This document shows, piece by piece, positions 46,670-55,537 of a stretch of DNA of 64,000 nt. This stretch comes from Bacteroidales bacterium. Its GTDB lineage: Bacteria > Bacteroidota > Bacteroidia > Bacteroidales > PUMT01. The notes under the pieces are model-generated. The model ran no database searches. It was not told the origin of the DNA and saw only the letters and a list, made by a program, of their open reading frames with translations. A program made the translations under genes and the position numbers. Numbering within the stretch: position 1 is the first letter of the stretch; each line of letters begins with the position of its first letter. The DNA lies in assembly GCA_007125955.1 (NCBI GenBank), contig SLCF01000002.1, forward strand, positions 19,133-83,132, given 5' to 3'.

Positions 46670-47908
46670 TCATTCGAATTCCGCATTCAGAATTCTCATA
46701 ACATCACGCACAGTCTCCTCCTCCAGTTCAGTCCGTTTCATAAGATCCTCCACGGTAAGTTCGAGAACGCTTTTTGCAGTATCGCAACCTATAGATTTCA
46801 GTTCATCAATGACCCATGAATCCAGCTCATCTGCAAATTCATCCAGATTCACATCCTCTTCATCTTCTGTACCGCTTTCCCTGAAGACATCTATTTCATA
46901 ACCTGTTAGCTGACCTGCCAGCTTAATGTTCAGCCCTCCCTTCCCTATTGCAAGGGATACTTCATTGGGCTTGAGAAAAACCTCGGCGTGCTTTTCCTCT
47001 TCGTTTATTTTTATTGAACTTATCTTTGCAGGACTCAGAGACCTGGTAATATAAAGCTGTGTATTGTTTGTGAAATTGATAACATCAATATTTTCGTTTC
47101 TCAACTCCCTTACTATCCCGTGAATTCGTGACCCTTTCATCCCGACACACGCCCCAACCGGGTCTATCCTTTCGTCATACGATTCAACTGCCACCTTGGC
47201 ACGCTCCCCCGGCACACGAACTATCTTTTTTATTGTAATGAGCCCGTCAAAGATCTCCGGCACCTCAAGCTCAAAAAGCCGCTCCAGGAACACAGGTGAT
47301 GTGCGCGAAAGTATTATCAGCGGGGTATTGTTTCTCATCTCAACCCTTATTACAACCGCACGTATGGTATCGCCCTTTCGAAAGTAATCAGTTGGAATCT
47401 GTTCCTGTTTGGGCATTATAAGTTCATTTCCTTCATCGTCAATGACAAGTATTTCCCTTTTCCAAACCTGGTATACATCGCCTGTGACTACCTCACCGAT
47501 ACGGTCTTTGTATTTGAGATAAACATTGTTCTTTTCAAGCTCCATTATTCTTGATGTGAGGTTTTGCCTGAGCGACAAAATTGCTCTTCTGCCAAAATCA
47601 AGAAGCTTTACCTCATCTGTAACTTCTTCACCCACCTCATAGTCGGGATCAATCTCCTTTGCCTTCGACAGGGATATCTGGAGGTTAAAGTCCTCAACCT
47701 CCCCGTCAGGCACCACCTCACGGTTACGCCAGATCTCGAAGTCGCCCTTGTCAATATTGATTATAATATCAAAATTTTCATCCGTGCCGTACTTCTTTAA
47801 AAGCATATTTCTGAATACATCTTCCAGCACACTCATCATAGTAGCACGGTCAATATTTTTCAGTTCTTTAAATTCCGAAAAAGTGTCCGTCAAATTCAGG
47901 TTTTCCAT
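46670..47908 (-). CDS. nusA: Transcription termination/antitermination factor NusA
   Basis: RNA polymerase-binding elongation factor. It has 412 residues: an N-terminal RNAP-binding domain, an S1 domain (GEVVTGDVYQVWKREILV), KH1 and KH2 (DERIDPVGACVGMKGSRIHGIV and NEVSLAIGKGGLNIKLA), and a short acidic C-terminal helix-hairpin region (VIDELKSIGCDTAKSVLELTVEDL). It follows rimP by 15 bp and precedes infB by about 50 bp. Confidence 0.97.
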   Translation of the reverse strand: MENLNLTDTFSEFKELKNIDRATMMSVLEDVFRNMLLKKYGTDENFDIIINIDKGDFEIWRNREVVPDGEVEDFNLQISLSKAKEIDPDYEVGEEVTDEVKLLDFGRRAILSLRQNLTSRIMELEKNNVYLKYKDRIGEVVTGDVYQVWKREILVIDDEGNELIMPKQEQIPTDYFRKGDTIRAVVIRVEMRNNTPLIILSRTSPVFLERLFELEVPEIFDGLITIKKIVRVPGERAKVAVESYDERIDPVGACVGMKGSRIHGIVRELRNENIDVINFTNNTQLYITRSLSPAKISSIKINEEEKHAEVFLKPNEVSLAIGKGGLNIKLAGQLTGYEIDVFRESGTEDEEDVNLDEFADELDSWVIDELKSIGCDTAKSVLELTVEDLMKRTELEEETVRDVMRILNAEFE

Positions 47909-47923
47909 TTCAAGTCTCTTTTA

Positions 47924-48382
47924 TCAAAATTCTATAAGAAGCCTGGTAGCCTTTACAGATTCAAACTCAAATTCTCTCTTTATTATTTTTTCAACAGGAC
48001 GCTTCCTGCCGGTTTTTTCCTTTATCTTTTCATCAATTGTGAAACCTTCATCCTTTACTTCCTTAAGCACTCCCTTGTGCTTTGCTCCTTCCCGGGTAAC
48101 TACCTCAACTATGTTTCCCAGGTTCTTCAGGTATTGCCTTATCACCACGAAAGGTTCTGACAAGCCGGGTGATGAAACCTCCAGCTCAAAATCTTCATTA
48201 TCCCTGTCCAGGCTCTTTTCAATCAACCTGTTCATTCGGACACAATCATCAATAGTCACACCCTCTTCATTGTCAATATTTATCGTTATCCTGTTTGATG
48301 GGGTGACCTTAACCTTTACCAGGAACATCCCGCTGTCCAGGTTGTTTTCAACAATCTCCCTTATCAATCCGGCATCTATCAT
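47924..48382 (-). CDS. rimP: Ribosome maturation factor RimP
   Basis: 30S subunit assembly factor. It has 152 residues. N-terminal domain with SNRITINIDNEEGVTIDDCVRMNRLIEKSLDR, then FELEVSSPGLSEPF, the family signature, and a C-terminal SH3-like domain. It heads the rimP-nusA-infB operon, behind a leader of about 235 nt. Confidence 0.95.
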   Translation of the reverse strand: MIDAGLIREIVENNLDSGMFLVKVKVTPSNRITINIDNEEGVTIDDCVRMNRLIEKSLDRDNEDFELEVSSPGLSEPFVVIRQYLKNLGNIVEVVTREGAKHKGVLKEVKDEGFTIDEKIKEKTGRKRPVEKIIKREFEFESVKATRLLIEF

Positions 48383-48656
48383 GGCTTAACCTCTATTCAA
48401 ATTTCAGCTGCAAACAGATAATCCACTGAATTAATTTCGTTAACCGCTGCTTAGCCCGCAACCGGTCAGACTGCAGTTTTTGCCAAAAACCCCGGCTTAT
48501 GCCTGCTGTAATTTAAATCTTTTTAATTAACGTTTGTTGGTTTACAGCTTTTTTAACAGCACTGATTTATATAAAATAGGGGACTATTGTCCCCTATACA
48601 CTATTTCTTCACCGCAATCATCCGCAAAGCTAATAAAATAATGTTTAAAATACAAA
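48383..48656 (-). promoter_or_regulatory. Promoter and long leader of the rimP-nusA-infB operon
   Basis: On the minus strand TTTG (48653-48656), a 20-bp gap and TAGCTTTG (48625-48632) give both elements of a Bacteroidota sigmaABfr-type promoter at the correct spacing, the best promoter in the window. Transcription should start near 48618, leaving about 235 nt before the rimP ATG at 48382. Near its beginning is a stable hairpin, stem ATAGGGGAC/GTCCCCTAT with a 4-nt loop (48576-48597), followed on the transcript by TATTTTAT. No small gene is seen in the leader. Attenuation or NusA feedback is possible. Confidence 0.6.
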
Positions 48657-48717
48657 AATATTATATTGAAAGTTAGTACTTTTATAGTGGTGGAATTCTC
48701 TATTGAGAAAACTTCAT

Positions 48718-48725
48718 TATTTTTG
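48718..48725 (+). promoter_or_regulatory. Candidate -7 box of the HD-lpx gene run
   Basis: TATTTTTG matches TAnnTTTG, about 95 bp before the GTG start of the HD gene; no good -33 box. The 438-bp spacer 48383-48820 is shared with the rimP operon leader and holds no other gene that I can see. Confidence 0.33.
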
Positions 48726-48820
48726 CCACCGGACTGACAGAGCCCGGAGTGTAATATGTTGTTTTACCGTAACAACCGTTAAATCTCCAATAATGCAATA
48801 TTATAACCCTGACAAATTCA

Positions 48821-50077
48821 GTGAGTAAAAACCTGACCAATAAAAGAAAAATAATAAACGATCCGGTTCACGGATTCATTGAAATATCGTCCGGGCTCAT
48901 TTTCGACCTGATAGAGCATCCTGCATTTCAAAGGTTGAGAAGAATAAAGCAACTCGGGCTTACAAATTTTGTTTATCCGGGCGCAACACATACGCGTTTC
49001 CAGCACGCTCTCGGTGCAGCTCACCTGATGAGGTCGGGTATTGACATTATCAGGCAAAAAGGGCACGAAATAACCGATGAGGAGGCTGAGGCAGCCATTA
49101 TGGCCATTCTGCTCCACGATATCGGTCACGGCCCCTTTTCTCATGCACTCGAGTTCTCTATAATACAGAACATTACCCACGAACACATGTCATCTGTCTA
49201 TTTTGATGTTCTGAACCGCCGTTATAACGGAAGTCTGGATAAAGCCAAAGATGTTTTTAACGGTACATATAAAAAGAAATTCCTGCACCAGCTTGTTTCA
49301 GGCCAGCTTGATGTAGACCGGCTTGATTATCTTAAACGCGATAGTTTTTTCACAGGGGTTACAGAGGGTGTTATAGGTTCAGAGCGGATTATTAAAATGC
49401 TGAATGTTCATGATGACAAACTGGTAATAGATGCCAAAGGGATCTACTCTATAGAAAAGTTCCTGATAGCCCGGCGGTTAATGTACTGGCAGGTCTATTT
49501 CCATAAAACAGTCATTGCAGCTGAATACCTTCTTGTAATGCTGCTGAAAAGGGCAAGGGAGCTTGCACTTGCAGGGGAAAAACTTTTTTCAACCCCACCT
49601 CTCGGATTTTTTCTTTCAAACAGTATAAATAAAAAAGATCTGAAAGATCCCGCTCTGCTGGATGAAATTGTTCATCACTACACCATGCTTGATGATGATG
49701 ATATAACAAGCTCTGCCAAGGTCTGGACGGAGCATTCGGATCCCGTACTTTCAACGCTGGCAGGCAACCTTGTAAACCGGAAACTCTTTCGCGTTGAAAT
49801 TGGCGACACACCTTACAGCACTGAACATGCTGGAAGGATAAAAGAAAAAATAATGAAAAAGTACGGTATCAACGAGCATGAAGCTTCACATTTCGTCTTT
49901 TCCGACGAGATAACCAACCATGCCTACAGCGGGGAAGACGAAAATATTTGCATTCTCCACAAGAACGGGAAACTGGTTGATATAGCCGGGGCTTCTGATA
50001 TGTTCAACGTATCGCTTTTGTCAAAAATCACAAAAAAATATTTTATTTGCTTCCCGAAAGAGATTGAAACATTTTAA
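48821..50077 (+). CDS. HD-domain phosphohydrolase (dGTPase-like)
   Basis: A 418-residue HD-superfamily hydrolase. Start is GTG 48821 (ATG at 48793 is out of frame); the N-terminus is MSKNLTNKRKIINDPVHGFIEI. Metal ligands are visible: RTRFQHALGAAHL (His), LLHDIGHGPFSHALE (the HD pair and a further His), and QLDVDRLDYLKRDSFFTGV (Asp). Similar proteins are annotated as dNTP triphosphohydrolases, related to SAMHD1, but nucleotide specificity is unknown. In Bacteroidota it commonly precedes lpxD, lpxC-fabZ and lpxA, as here. Confidence 0.86.
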   Translation: MSKNLTNKRKIINDPVHGFIEISSGLIFDLIEHPAFQRLRRIKQLGLTNFVYPGATHTRFQHALGAAHLMRSGIDIIRQKGHEITDEEAEAAIMAILLHDIGHGPFSHALEFSIIQNITHEHMSSVYFDVLNRRYNGSLDKAKDVFNGTYKKKFLHQLVSGQLDVDRLDYLKRDSFFTGVTEGVIGSERIIKMLNVHDDKLVIDAKGIYSIEKFLIARRLMYWQVYFHKTVIAAEYLLVMLLKRARELALAGEKLFSTPPLGFFLSNSINKKDLKDPALLDEIVHHYTMLDDDDITSSAKVWTEHSDPVLSTLAGNLVNRKLFRVEIGDTPYSTEHAGRIKEKIMKKYGINEHEASHFVFSDEITNHAYSGEDENICILHKNGKLVDIAGASDMFNVSLLSKITKKYFICFPKEIETF

Positions 50078-50082
50078 AATAT

Positions 50083-50090
50083 TAGTTTTG
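50083..50090 (+). promoter_or_regulatory. Candidate -7 box of lpxD
   Basis: TAGTTTTG matches TAnnTTTG, 33 bp before the lpxD ATG, with a TTG 16 bp further up. It sits just after the HD gene stop. Confidence 0.35.
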
Positions 50091-50122
50091 CATTTAATAT
50101 GATATTGTAAATTTTTTTAATT

Positions 50123-51169
50123 ATGCAAATGGAGTTCACGGCAAAGAGGATTGCCGAATACTTAAACGGTGAAGTGGTAGGCAACCCCAATGAAAAGATC
50201 CTGAATGTTTCCAGGATAGAAGAAGGGGAACCAGGCGGGCTTGCATTCCTTGCAAATCCTAAATATGAAAAGTACATATACAGTACTCAGGCATCGGTTG
50301 TGATAGTAAACCGGGATTTCGAGCCGTCACAACCTGTGAGCTGCACTCTCATTAAAGTAGATAATTCATACCAGGCTATCGCCGAACTTCTGGAGATGAA
50401 AGAAAAGTCGAAACCGGGGAAGAAAGGAATAGATAAATCGGCCCAAACCGACACGTCCGCTACTATTGGAAAAAATGTATACATCGGCCATTTTTCAGTT
50501 GTTTCGGAAAATACTGTTATAGGCAACAATGTAAAGATATACCCCCAGACCTATATAGGGGAGGACGTAATTATTGGTGACAACACCATAATATATCCGG
50601 GTGTTAAAATTTACAACGATTGCATTATTGGCAAAAATTGCATTATTCATGCCGGTTCGGTGTTAGGCAGCGACGGGTTTGGATTTGCGCCAATGGATGA
50701 CAACAACTATAAGAAGATCCCCCAGGTAGGGAATGTCATACTTGAAGATAATGTGGAGGTAGGAGCAAACACAACAATTGACAGGGCAATGATGGGATCT
50801 ACAATAATCCGCAGGGGCACAAAGCTGGACAATCTCATTCAGGTAGCTCACAATGTCAATATAGGGGAGAATACGGTTATAGCAGCTCAAAGCGGTATTG
50901 CCGGATCCACCAGGATAGGCAGCAACTGCATGTTCGGCGGACAGGTAGGTGTGTCCGGGCATTTAACCGTTGCCAGCGGTGTGAAGGCAGCTGCACAGTC
51001 AGGAATCGCATCCAGCGTTACCAAAGACAATGAAGTTATTCAGGGATCACCAAGCCTCAATGCAGGTGAATTTAAACGTTCATATGTGCTGTTTAAAAAG
51101 CTCCCCGAACTGAGAGAACAGATAAGCAGGCTTCAGGAGCAGATTAATGAACTGAAAAAAAAGTTATGA
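50123..51169 (+). CDS. lpxD: UDP-3-O-acylglucosamine N-acyltransferase LpxD
   Basis: Third step of lipid A synthesis: adds a 3-hydroxyacyl chain to the 2-amino group of UDP-3-O-acylglucosamine. It has 348 residues, an N-terminal uridine-binding domain, then a left-handed beta-helix of hexapeptide repeats (for example [20 protein letters not shown]). The catalytic His is probably in [17 protein letters not shown], and a C-terminal helix ([22 protein letters not shown]) ends the protein. A terminator-like hairpin follows. Confidence 0.96.
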   Translation: MQMEFTAKRIAEYLNGEVVGNPNEKILNVSRIEEGEPGGLAFLANPKYEKYIYSTQASVVIVNRDFEPSQPVSCTLIKVDNSYQAIAELLEMKEKSKPGKKGIDKSAQTDTSATIGKNVYIGHFSVVSENTVIGNNVKIYPQTYIGEDVIIGDNTIIYPGVKIYNDCIIGKNCIIHAGSVLGSDGFGFAPMDDNNYKKIPQVGNVILEDNVEVGANTTIDRAMMGSTIIRRGTKLDNLIQVAHNVNIGENTVIAAQSGIAGSTRIGSNCMFGGQVGVSGHLTVASGVKAAAQSGIASSVTKDNEVIQGSPSLNAGEFKRSYVLFKKLPELREQISRLQEQINELKKKL

Positions 51170-51227
51170 CAATCTCATCTCTGTCCCGGCCTGTTTGTTG
51201 AAGATCAGCATCTCAATGGTTCAAACT

Positions 51228-51260
51228 AAAGAAAAGCCTGCCGGGTTTTTCTTTTTTTTT
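51228..51260 (+). terminator. Terminator-like hairpin after lpxD
   Basis: The arms AAAGAAAAGCC and GGGTTTTTCTTT pair (one G-T wobble) around a short loop and run into a tract of T residues (51252-51260). It lies 58 bp after the lpxD stop and 41 bp before the lpxC start, so lpxC-fabZ may be transcribed partly from its own promoter. Confidence 0.6.
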
Positions 51261-51300
51261 GTATATTGCGGCGTTTTATTTTTATACCTACACAAACATT

Positions 51301-52737
51301 ATGTCAGATAAGCAGAAAACATTGAAAAAACCGATAACCCTTACCGGCAAGGGTTTACATACAGGAATGCAGGTTGAATTGACATTCAGGCCTGCCCCTG
51401 AAAATCATGGTTGCAAATTCAGGAGGATCGATCTGGATGGGACTCCAACAGTTAATGCAGCAGCTGAAAATGTTGCTGATACATCACGCGGTACAACCCT
51501 CGAGGAAAACGGTGTAAGGGTTGCCACTGTAGAGCATGTTATGGCTGCCCTTTACGGACTTGGAATTGACAATGTCATTATGGAGATAAACAAGGCTGAA
51601 GCTCCGATAATTGACGGCAGCTCCAAGTTCATTATAAAAGCTATAAAGGAAGCAGGAATTATAGAACAGAAAGAAGAAAAGAGGTACTTTGAAATAAAGG
51701 AAAAGATCAGCTATATTGACGAAAAGAAAGGAGTAGAAATAGTTGCTTTCCCTGACGACAAGCTGTCGGTTAATGTTTTGATAGACTACAACTCAAAAGT
51801 TCTGGGCAATCAGTATGCAACTCTCAACAATCTTTCGGAGTTCGAAAATGAGATCGCTTCCTGCCGCACTTTTGTGTTTTTCCATGAGCTTGAATTCCTC
51901 TTGAAAAACAATCTCATAAAAGGAGGTGACCTCGACAATGCTATAGTAATTCTGGAAAAGGAAGTCCCGCAGGAAGAGCTTGACAGGATAGCCGACCTGT
52001 TTAAAAAACCCCGGATACGAAGAAAACCTGAAGGGGTTCTTAACAATCTGGATCTTTATTTCAGTAACGAACCGGCACGTCATAAGCTTCTTGACCTTAT
52101 GGGCGACATTTCCCTGATAGGGCGCCCTGTAAAAGGGAAGATAGTGGCATCAAGGCCCGGACACTATGCAAATAACCAGTTTGCTTTACAGGTTAAAAAA
52201 ATGATGCAGCAGGAAGAAGGAAAGATGACTGTTCCTGTATATAACCCGGAAATACCGCCGGTTTATAATGTAGGTGATATAATGGGCCTGCTCCCCCACA
52301 GGCCGCCTTTTCTCCTGGTGGACAAGATACTGGAAATAACTGATTCCAGTATTGTCGGACTGAAAAATGTCACCATGAACGAAGATTTTTTTACCGGACA
52401 CTTCCCCAGAGAGCCAATTATGCCGGGAGTGCTTCAGATAGAAGCAATGGCACAGGTTGGGGGTATCCTTGCACTGAACAGTGTACCTGACCCGGATAAT
52501 TATTCGACCTATTTCCTGAAAATTGACAAAGTGAAGTTCAAACACAAGGTTGTCCCCGGCGACACCCTTCTTTTCCACCTTGAAAGTCTTGCCCCCATAA
52601 GACGTGGTATAGTGCACATGTTCGGCCAGGGGTTTGTGGGAGACAAAGTTGTGACGGAAGGGGAACTGATGGCAAGAATAGTGAAAAACAGCAATCCTGC
52701 TGACAAGAAAAGAACAGAAAAAGACAAAAAACAATAA
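51301..52737 (+). CDS. lpxC-fabZ: Bifunctional LpxC deacetylase / FabZ 3-hydroxyacyl-ACP dehydratase
   Basis: A fusion of the lipid A deacetylase LpxC and the fatty acid dehydratase FabZ, typical of Bacteroidota. ATG 51301 gives 478 residues; the frame runs 14 residues further up without homology. LpxC (about 1-300) shows the zinc motif TVEHVMAALYGLGIDN and, later, HKLLDLMGDISLIGRPVKG, which carries the further His/Asp pair. FabZ (about 330-478) shows LLPHRPPFLLVDKILE, the catalytic His in NEDFFTGHFPREPIMPGVLQIEAMAQVGG (with Glu). Both catalytic domains look complete. Both use hydroxyacyl-ACP chemistry at the branch of fatty acid and lipid A synthesis. Confidence 0.96.
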   Translation: MSDKQKTLKKPITLTGKGLHTGMQVELTFRPAPENHGCKFRRIDLDGTPTVNAAAENVADTSRGTTLEENGVRVATVEHVMAALYGLGIDNVIMEINKAEAPIIDGSSKFIIKAIKEAGIIEQKEEKRYFEIKEKISYIDEKKGVEIVAFPDDKLSVNVLIDYNSKVLGNQYATLNNLSEFENEIASCRTFVFFHELEFLLKNNLIKGGDLDNAIVILEKEVPQEELDRIADLFKKPRIRRKPEGVLNNLDLYFSNEPARHKLLDLMGDISLIGRPVKGKIVASRPGHYANNQFALQVKKMMQQEEGKMTVPVYNPEIPPVYNVGDIMGLLPHRPPFLLVDKILEITDSSIVGLKNVTMNEDFFTGHFPREPIMPGVLQIEAMAQVGGILALNSVPDPDNYSTYFLKIDKVKFKHKVVPGDTLLFHLESLAPIRRGIVHMFGQGFVGDKVVTEGELMARIVKNSNPADKKRTEKDKKQ

Positions 52738-52752
52738 ACCCATTTTGCACTC

Positions 52753-53553
52753 ATGCATAAAGAGTTAAATGTAATCCACCCCAATGCAAAAATTGGAAAT
52801 AATGTAACTGTAGAACCCTTCTCAACAATAGCAGCCGATGTTGAAATCGGTGACGGCACCTGGGTGGGGCCGAACGTTACCGTAATGGATGGAGCACGCA
52901 TAGGAAAAAACTGTAAAATATTTCCGGGAGCCGTTATAGCCGGAATACCGCAAGACCTTAAATTCAGGGGGGAAAAGACAACTGCAGAAATCGGAGACAA
53001 TACCGTTATCCGCGAATGTGTAACAGTAAACAGGGGGACGGCATCGAGGGGAAATACCATGATAGGAAAGAACTGCCTGATCATGGCCTATGTTCATGTG
53101 GCACACGACTGCTCCATAGGCAATTATTGCATACTTGTGAACAATGTGGGACTTGCCGGTGAAGTGGTGGTAGAAGACTTTGTTATAATAGGAGGAATGT
53201 CTGCAGTTCACCAGTTTTCCAAAATAGGTACCCACTCAATGATAGGGGGGACTTCAAAGATAAGGCAGGATGTACCGCCGTACATAAAAGCTTCCAAGGA
53301 TCCGCTCTCTTATGTGGGGATCAACTCCGTAGGGCTCAGAAGGAGAAATTTCTCAAACGAGATAATTTACAATATAAATGACGCCTACAGGATTATTTAC
53401 CAGCAGGGACTGAATACTTCAAATGCACTGAAAAAAGTGGAAGATACAATACCTGCTTCTCCGGAGCGGGACAAAATTATCAGCTTTATAAGCAGTTCGG
53501 AACGTGGTATTATAAGAGGGTGGACAGGTGAAAGTGATGAGGACGAACTGTAA
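52753..53553 (+). CDS. lpxA: UDP-N-acetylglucosamine O-acyltransferase LpxA
   Basis: First enzyme of lipid A synthesis. It has 266 residues, mostly hexapeptide-repeat beta-helix (VIHPNAKIGNNVTVEPFSTIAADVEIGDGTWVG), with the catalytic His region in MAYVHVAHDCSIGNYC and the C-terminal helical domain (LGLRRRNFSNEIIYNINDAYR). It starts 15 bp after lpxC-fabZ, so the two are co-transcribed. Confidence 0.97.
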   Translation: MHKELNVIHPNAKIGNNVTVEPFSTIAADVEIGDGTWVGPNVTVMDGARIGKNCKIFPGAVIAGIPQDLKFRGEKTTAEIGDNTVIRECVTVNRGTASRGNTMIGKNCLIMAYVHVAHDCSIGNYCILVNNVGLAGEVVVEDFVIIGGMSAVHQFSKIGTHSMIGGTSKIRQDVPPYIKASKDPLSYVGINSVGLRRRNFSNEIIYNINDAYRIIYQQGLNTSNALKKVEDTIPASPERDKIISFISSSERGIIRGWTGESDEDEL

Positions 53554-53600
53554 TATTCACGAAATTTCACAATAATTCTGAACCTTAACGCTGTCAGCCG

Positions 53601-53638
53601 GCCTAAAATAATATTGATATATGCATATATATTTAGGC
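53601..53638 (+). terminator. A/T-rich hairpin after lpxA
   Basis: GCCTAAA (53601-53607) and TTTAGGC (53632-53638) pair around an A/T-rich palindromic core (ATATATGCATATAT); followed by ATAAATTTT. A weak terminator or 3' stabiliser of the lpx transcript. Confidence 0.4.
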
Positions 53639-53680
53639 ATAAATTTTGTTGCTGTTTGTATAATCGTCCATTACCTGTTT

Positions 53681-53753
53681 TAACAAATTAACAAACCTGT
53701 TTAGCCCAGTGTGGACAGGCAAAAAAGAGATTAACAAGGCAGCCTCTTGTTAA
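53681..53753 (+). promoter_or_regulatory. Repeated TTAACAA motif and hairpin before the thioredoxin-like gene
   Basis: TTAACAAA occurs twice head to tail (53681-53696), TTAACAAG at 53731-53738, and its inverted partner CTTGTTAA at 53746-53753, which makes an 8-bp-stem hairpin with a 7-nt loop. The hairpin ends 16 bp before the ATG at 53770, so it may lie in the leader and affect translation. Confidence 0.4.
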
Positions 53754-53769
53754 CCAAAGAGATAGAAAA

Positions 53770-54321
53770 ATGAAAAGAATAATCCTTTTAGCAGCGACAG
53801 TAATAATAATTTCCGGCAGCCTGTTTTCACAATCTTCTGCTGAATATGTCAACTGGTATTCTTTTGAAGAAGCGGTTGAAAAGGTTTCTGAAAACCCGAA
53901 AAAGATCTTTATAGACATATACACCGACTGGTGCGGATGGTGCAGACGAATGGACGAGGAAACTTTTTCCAATCCCGATGTAGCTGATTATCTTAATGAG
54001 CATTTCTACCCGGTAAAACTGAATGCTGAAACAACCGACACCATTGCCTTTCAGGGTCACGAATTTGTGAATGAGGGCAACGGCTCCCGGTCTGCTCACC
54101 AGCTCCCGATAGCTTTACTGCAGGGTCAAATGTCATATCCATCTGTTGCATACATGGATGAAAACCTGCAGCTTCTTACCGTTGTGCCTGGCTTTACGAC
54201 TCCGGAGAATATAGAGCCTCTTTTGAGATTTTTCGGGGAAGACCATTACAAATCAATAAGCTGGGAAGAGTTCAGCAACTCTTTCAGCGGTACGTTCAAC
54301 ACTGAGAACGGGGAGAGATAA
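53770..54321 (+). CDS. Exported thioredoxin-fold protein with CGWC site
   Basis: A 183-residue protein with a signal peptide (MKRIILLAATVIIISGSLFSQ) and a thioredoxin-like fold of the DUF255/Thioredoxin_7 kind. The redox motif is DWCGWCRRMDEETF, with two Cys two residues apart, followed by VADYLNEHFYPVKLNAE. PSVAYMDE has the cis-Pro segment typical of the fold. It should act in the periplasm as a thiol-disulfide oxidoreductase; its partner is not evident. Lies alone between lpxA and the convergent DUF4831 gene. Confidence 0.83.
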   Translation: MKRIILLAATVIIISGSLFSQSSAEYVNWYSFEEAVEKVSENPKKIFIDIYTDWCGWCRRMDEETFSNPDVADYLNEHFYPVKLNAETTDTIAFQGHEFVNEGNGSRSAHQLPIALLQGQMSYPSVAYMDENLQLLTVVPGFTTPENIEPLLRFFGEDHYKSISWEEFSNSFSGTFNTENGER

Positions 54322-54412
54322 CACCCTTACCGGCAGCTTATCCCGGTCAGATAGTCATCAGCCTTTGGCAGACAATATGATATGAGCAAACTTTAAGGTT
54401 CGCTGCCCCGGC

Positions 54413-55537
54413 CTATTCAAATAAAAGGTCAGATGGCAATCTCATTATCCTGCCATATTGTCCTACCAGAACCCTCTTTTGCAAAAGTGTTATGTCTCCG
54501 TCAATCAGCCTTATGGTTGCCGCATCTGGTATCCTGTGAATAAAATAATTGCCTTGCTGGTCCTCCCCGTTTACTCCGGGAAATCTTTGAATAGAAGTGG
54601 TTTTACCCTCGGGCCTGAGTTCCAGGACTACCGGACGGCCACTCATATCACCGGGCGGTAGTATTTTACCGTTATCGGAAAGACGGAAAAGGATAGTCCT
54701 TTCCGCCTCTTCTCCTGGTTCAACCCCTTCAGGGGTATATTCAAATACAAATGTATGCTCACGGGTGAAACCCTTGCCGGCAAACAAAGCAATATACTCT
54801 TTTTCAAGTCTTTCATATTCATCCAGTATAGCTTCCATTGCCCTGCCATCCGGAAACAGGTCGAAATCCCCGGAGATCATCCTGAACCTGTTGCTCCTGA
54901 TATCCATTATAAAATCTGCAGCCTCTTCTGCTTTTTCCCTGAGAGTCCGCGTTACAGTCACCGTTTCCAGTACGGGCACATTCACAAAGGCCGTATCTCT
55001 CTGCTCCCTCCGCATCACCCTTCTTGTTTCTTCAACCTCATCCTTCTCCATTGACATGTCGGGGAAATAGAGCTGATGTACCTCTTCAGTTCCCCGGAAA
55101 AAATACGGGTCGTGTGAGGGAGTGTGATCTCCTGTCATGGGCAGTATAAAACCCTGTGATGTCAATCTGAAATAAGATTTAACGTGCTTTTCATTTGTTA
55201 GGAGAAAATAATTATGATCTGGATCGGCTTCTGAATAATGCCGGATATTCACATCCGATATGTTCCAGTTCCTTGTGTCTTCCGCGGGAACATCCAAAAG
55301 TCCGAGGAACCTTTCGGCATACTGGTAATACGGACCTCTTTTAGTAACAACTTCGGCGGCTGTAATATGAAACCTCAGTGTTGTCAAGGGCAGCCAGTAT
55401 GCCAGTGTAAAGCTGTCAGGTGACTCGAACTGGTCAGCATGTCCTGCATATGTTGTCCTTTCGGCAACCTTGGGCCCGGCACAGGCAGATCCAAGCAAAA
55501 ACAGCATCAAAAAAAGGAAATTAACCGGTCTTCTCAT
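54413..55537 (-). CDS. DUF4831-type lipoprotein
   Basis: A 374-residue lipoprotein: signal peptide and lipobox (LLGSAC, Cys19). The segment LAYWLPLTTLRFHITAAEVVTKRGPYYQYAERFLGLLDVPAEDTRNWNISDVNI, split by short variation, resembles the DUF4831 family as I recall it (polypeptides with '...P.T.L.V.V.......GPY..YAE.YLG...'). No function is known for that family. Start ATG 55537 overlaps the end of nnr by 17 bp, so translation is probably coupled; with nnr it may form a unit. The family match is from memory. Confidence 0.7.
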   Translation of the reverse strand: MRRPVNFLFLMLFLLGSACAGPKVAERTTYAGHADQFESPDSFTLAYWLPLTTLRFHITAAEVVTKRGPYYQYAERFLGLLDVPAEDTRNWNISDVNIRHYSEADPDHNYFLLTNEKHVKSYFRLTSQGFILPMTGDHTPSHDPYFFRGTEEVHQLYFPDMSMEKDEVEETRRVMRREQRDTAFVNVPVLETVTVTRTLREKAEEAADFIMDIRSNRFRMISGDFDLFPDGRAMEAILDEYERLEKEYIALFAGKGFTREHTFVFEYTPEGVEPGEEAERTILFRLSDNGKILPPGDMSGRPVVLELRPEGKTTSIQRFPGVNGEDQQGNYFIHRIPDAATIRLIDGDITLLQKRVLVGQYGRIMRLPSDLLFE

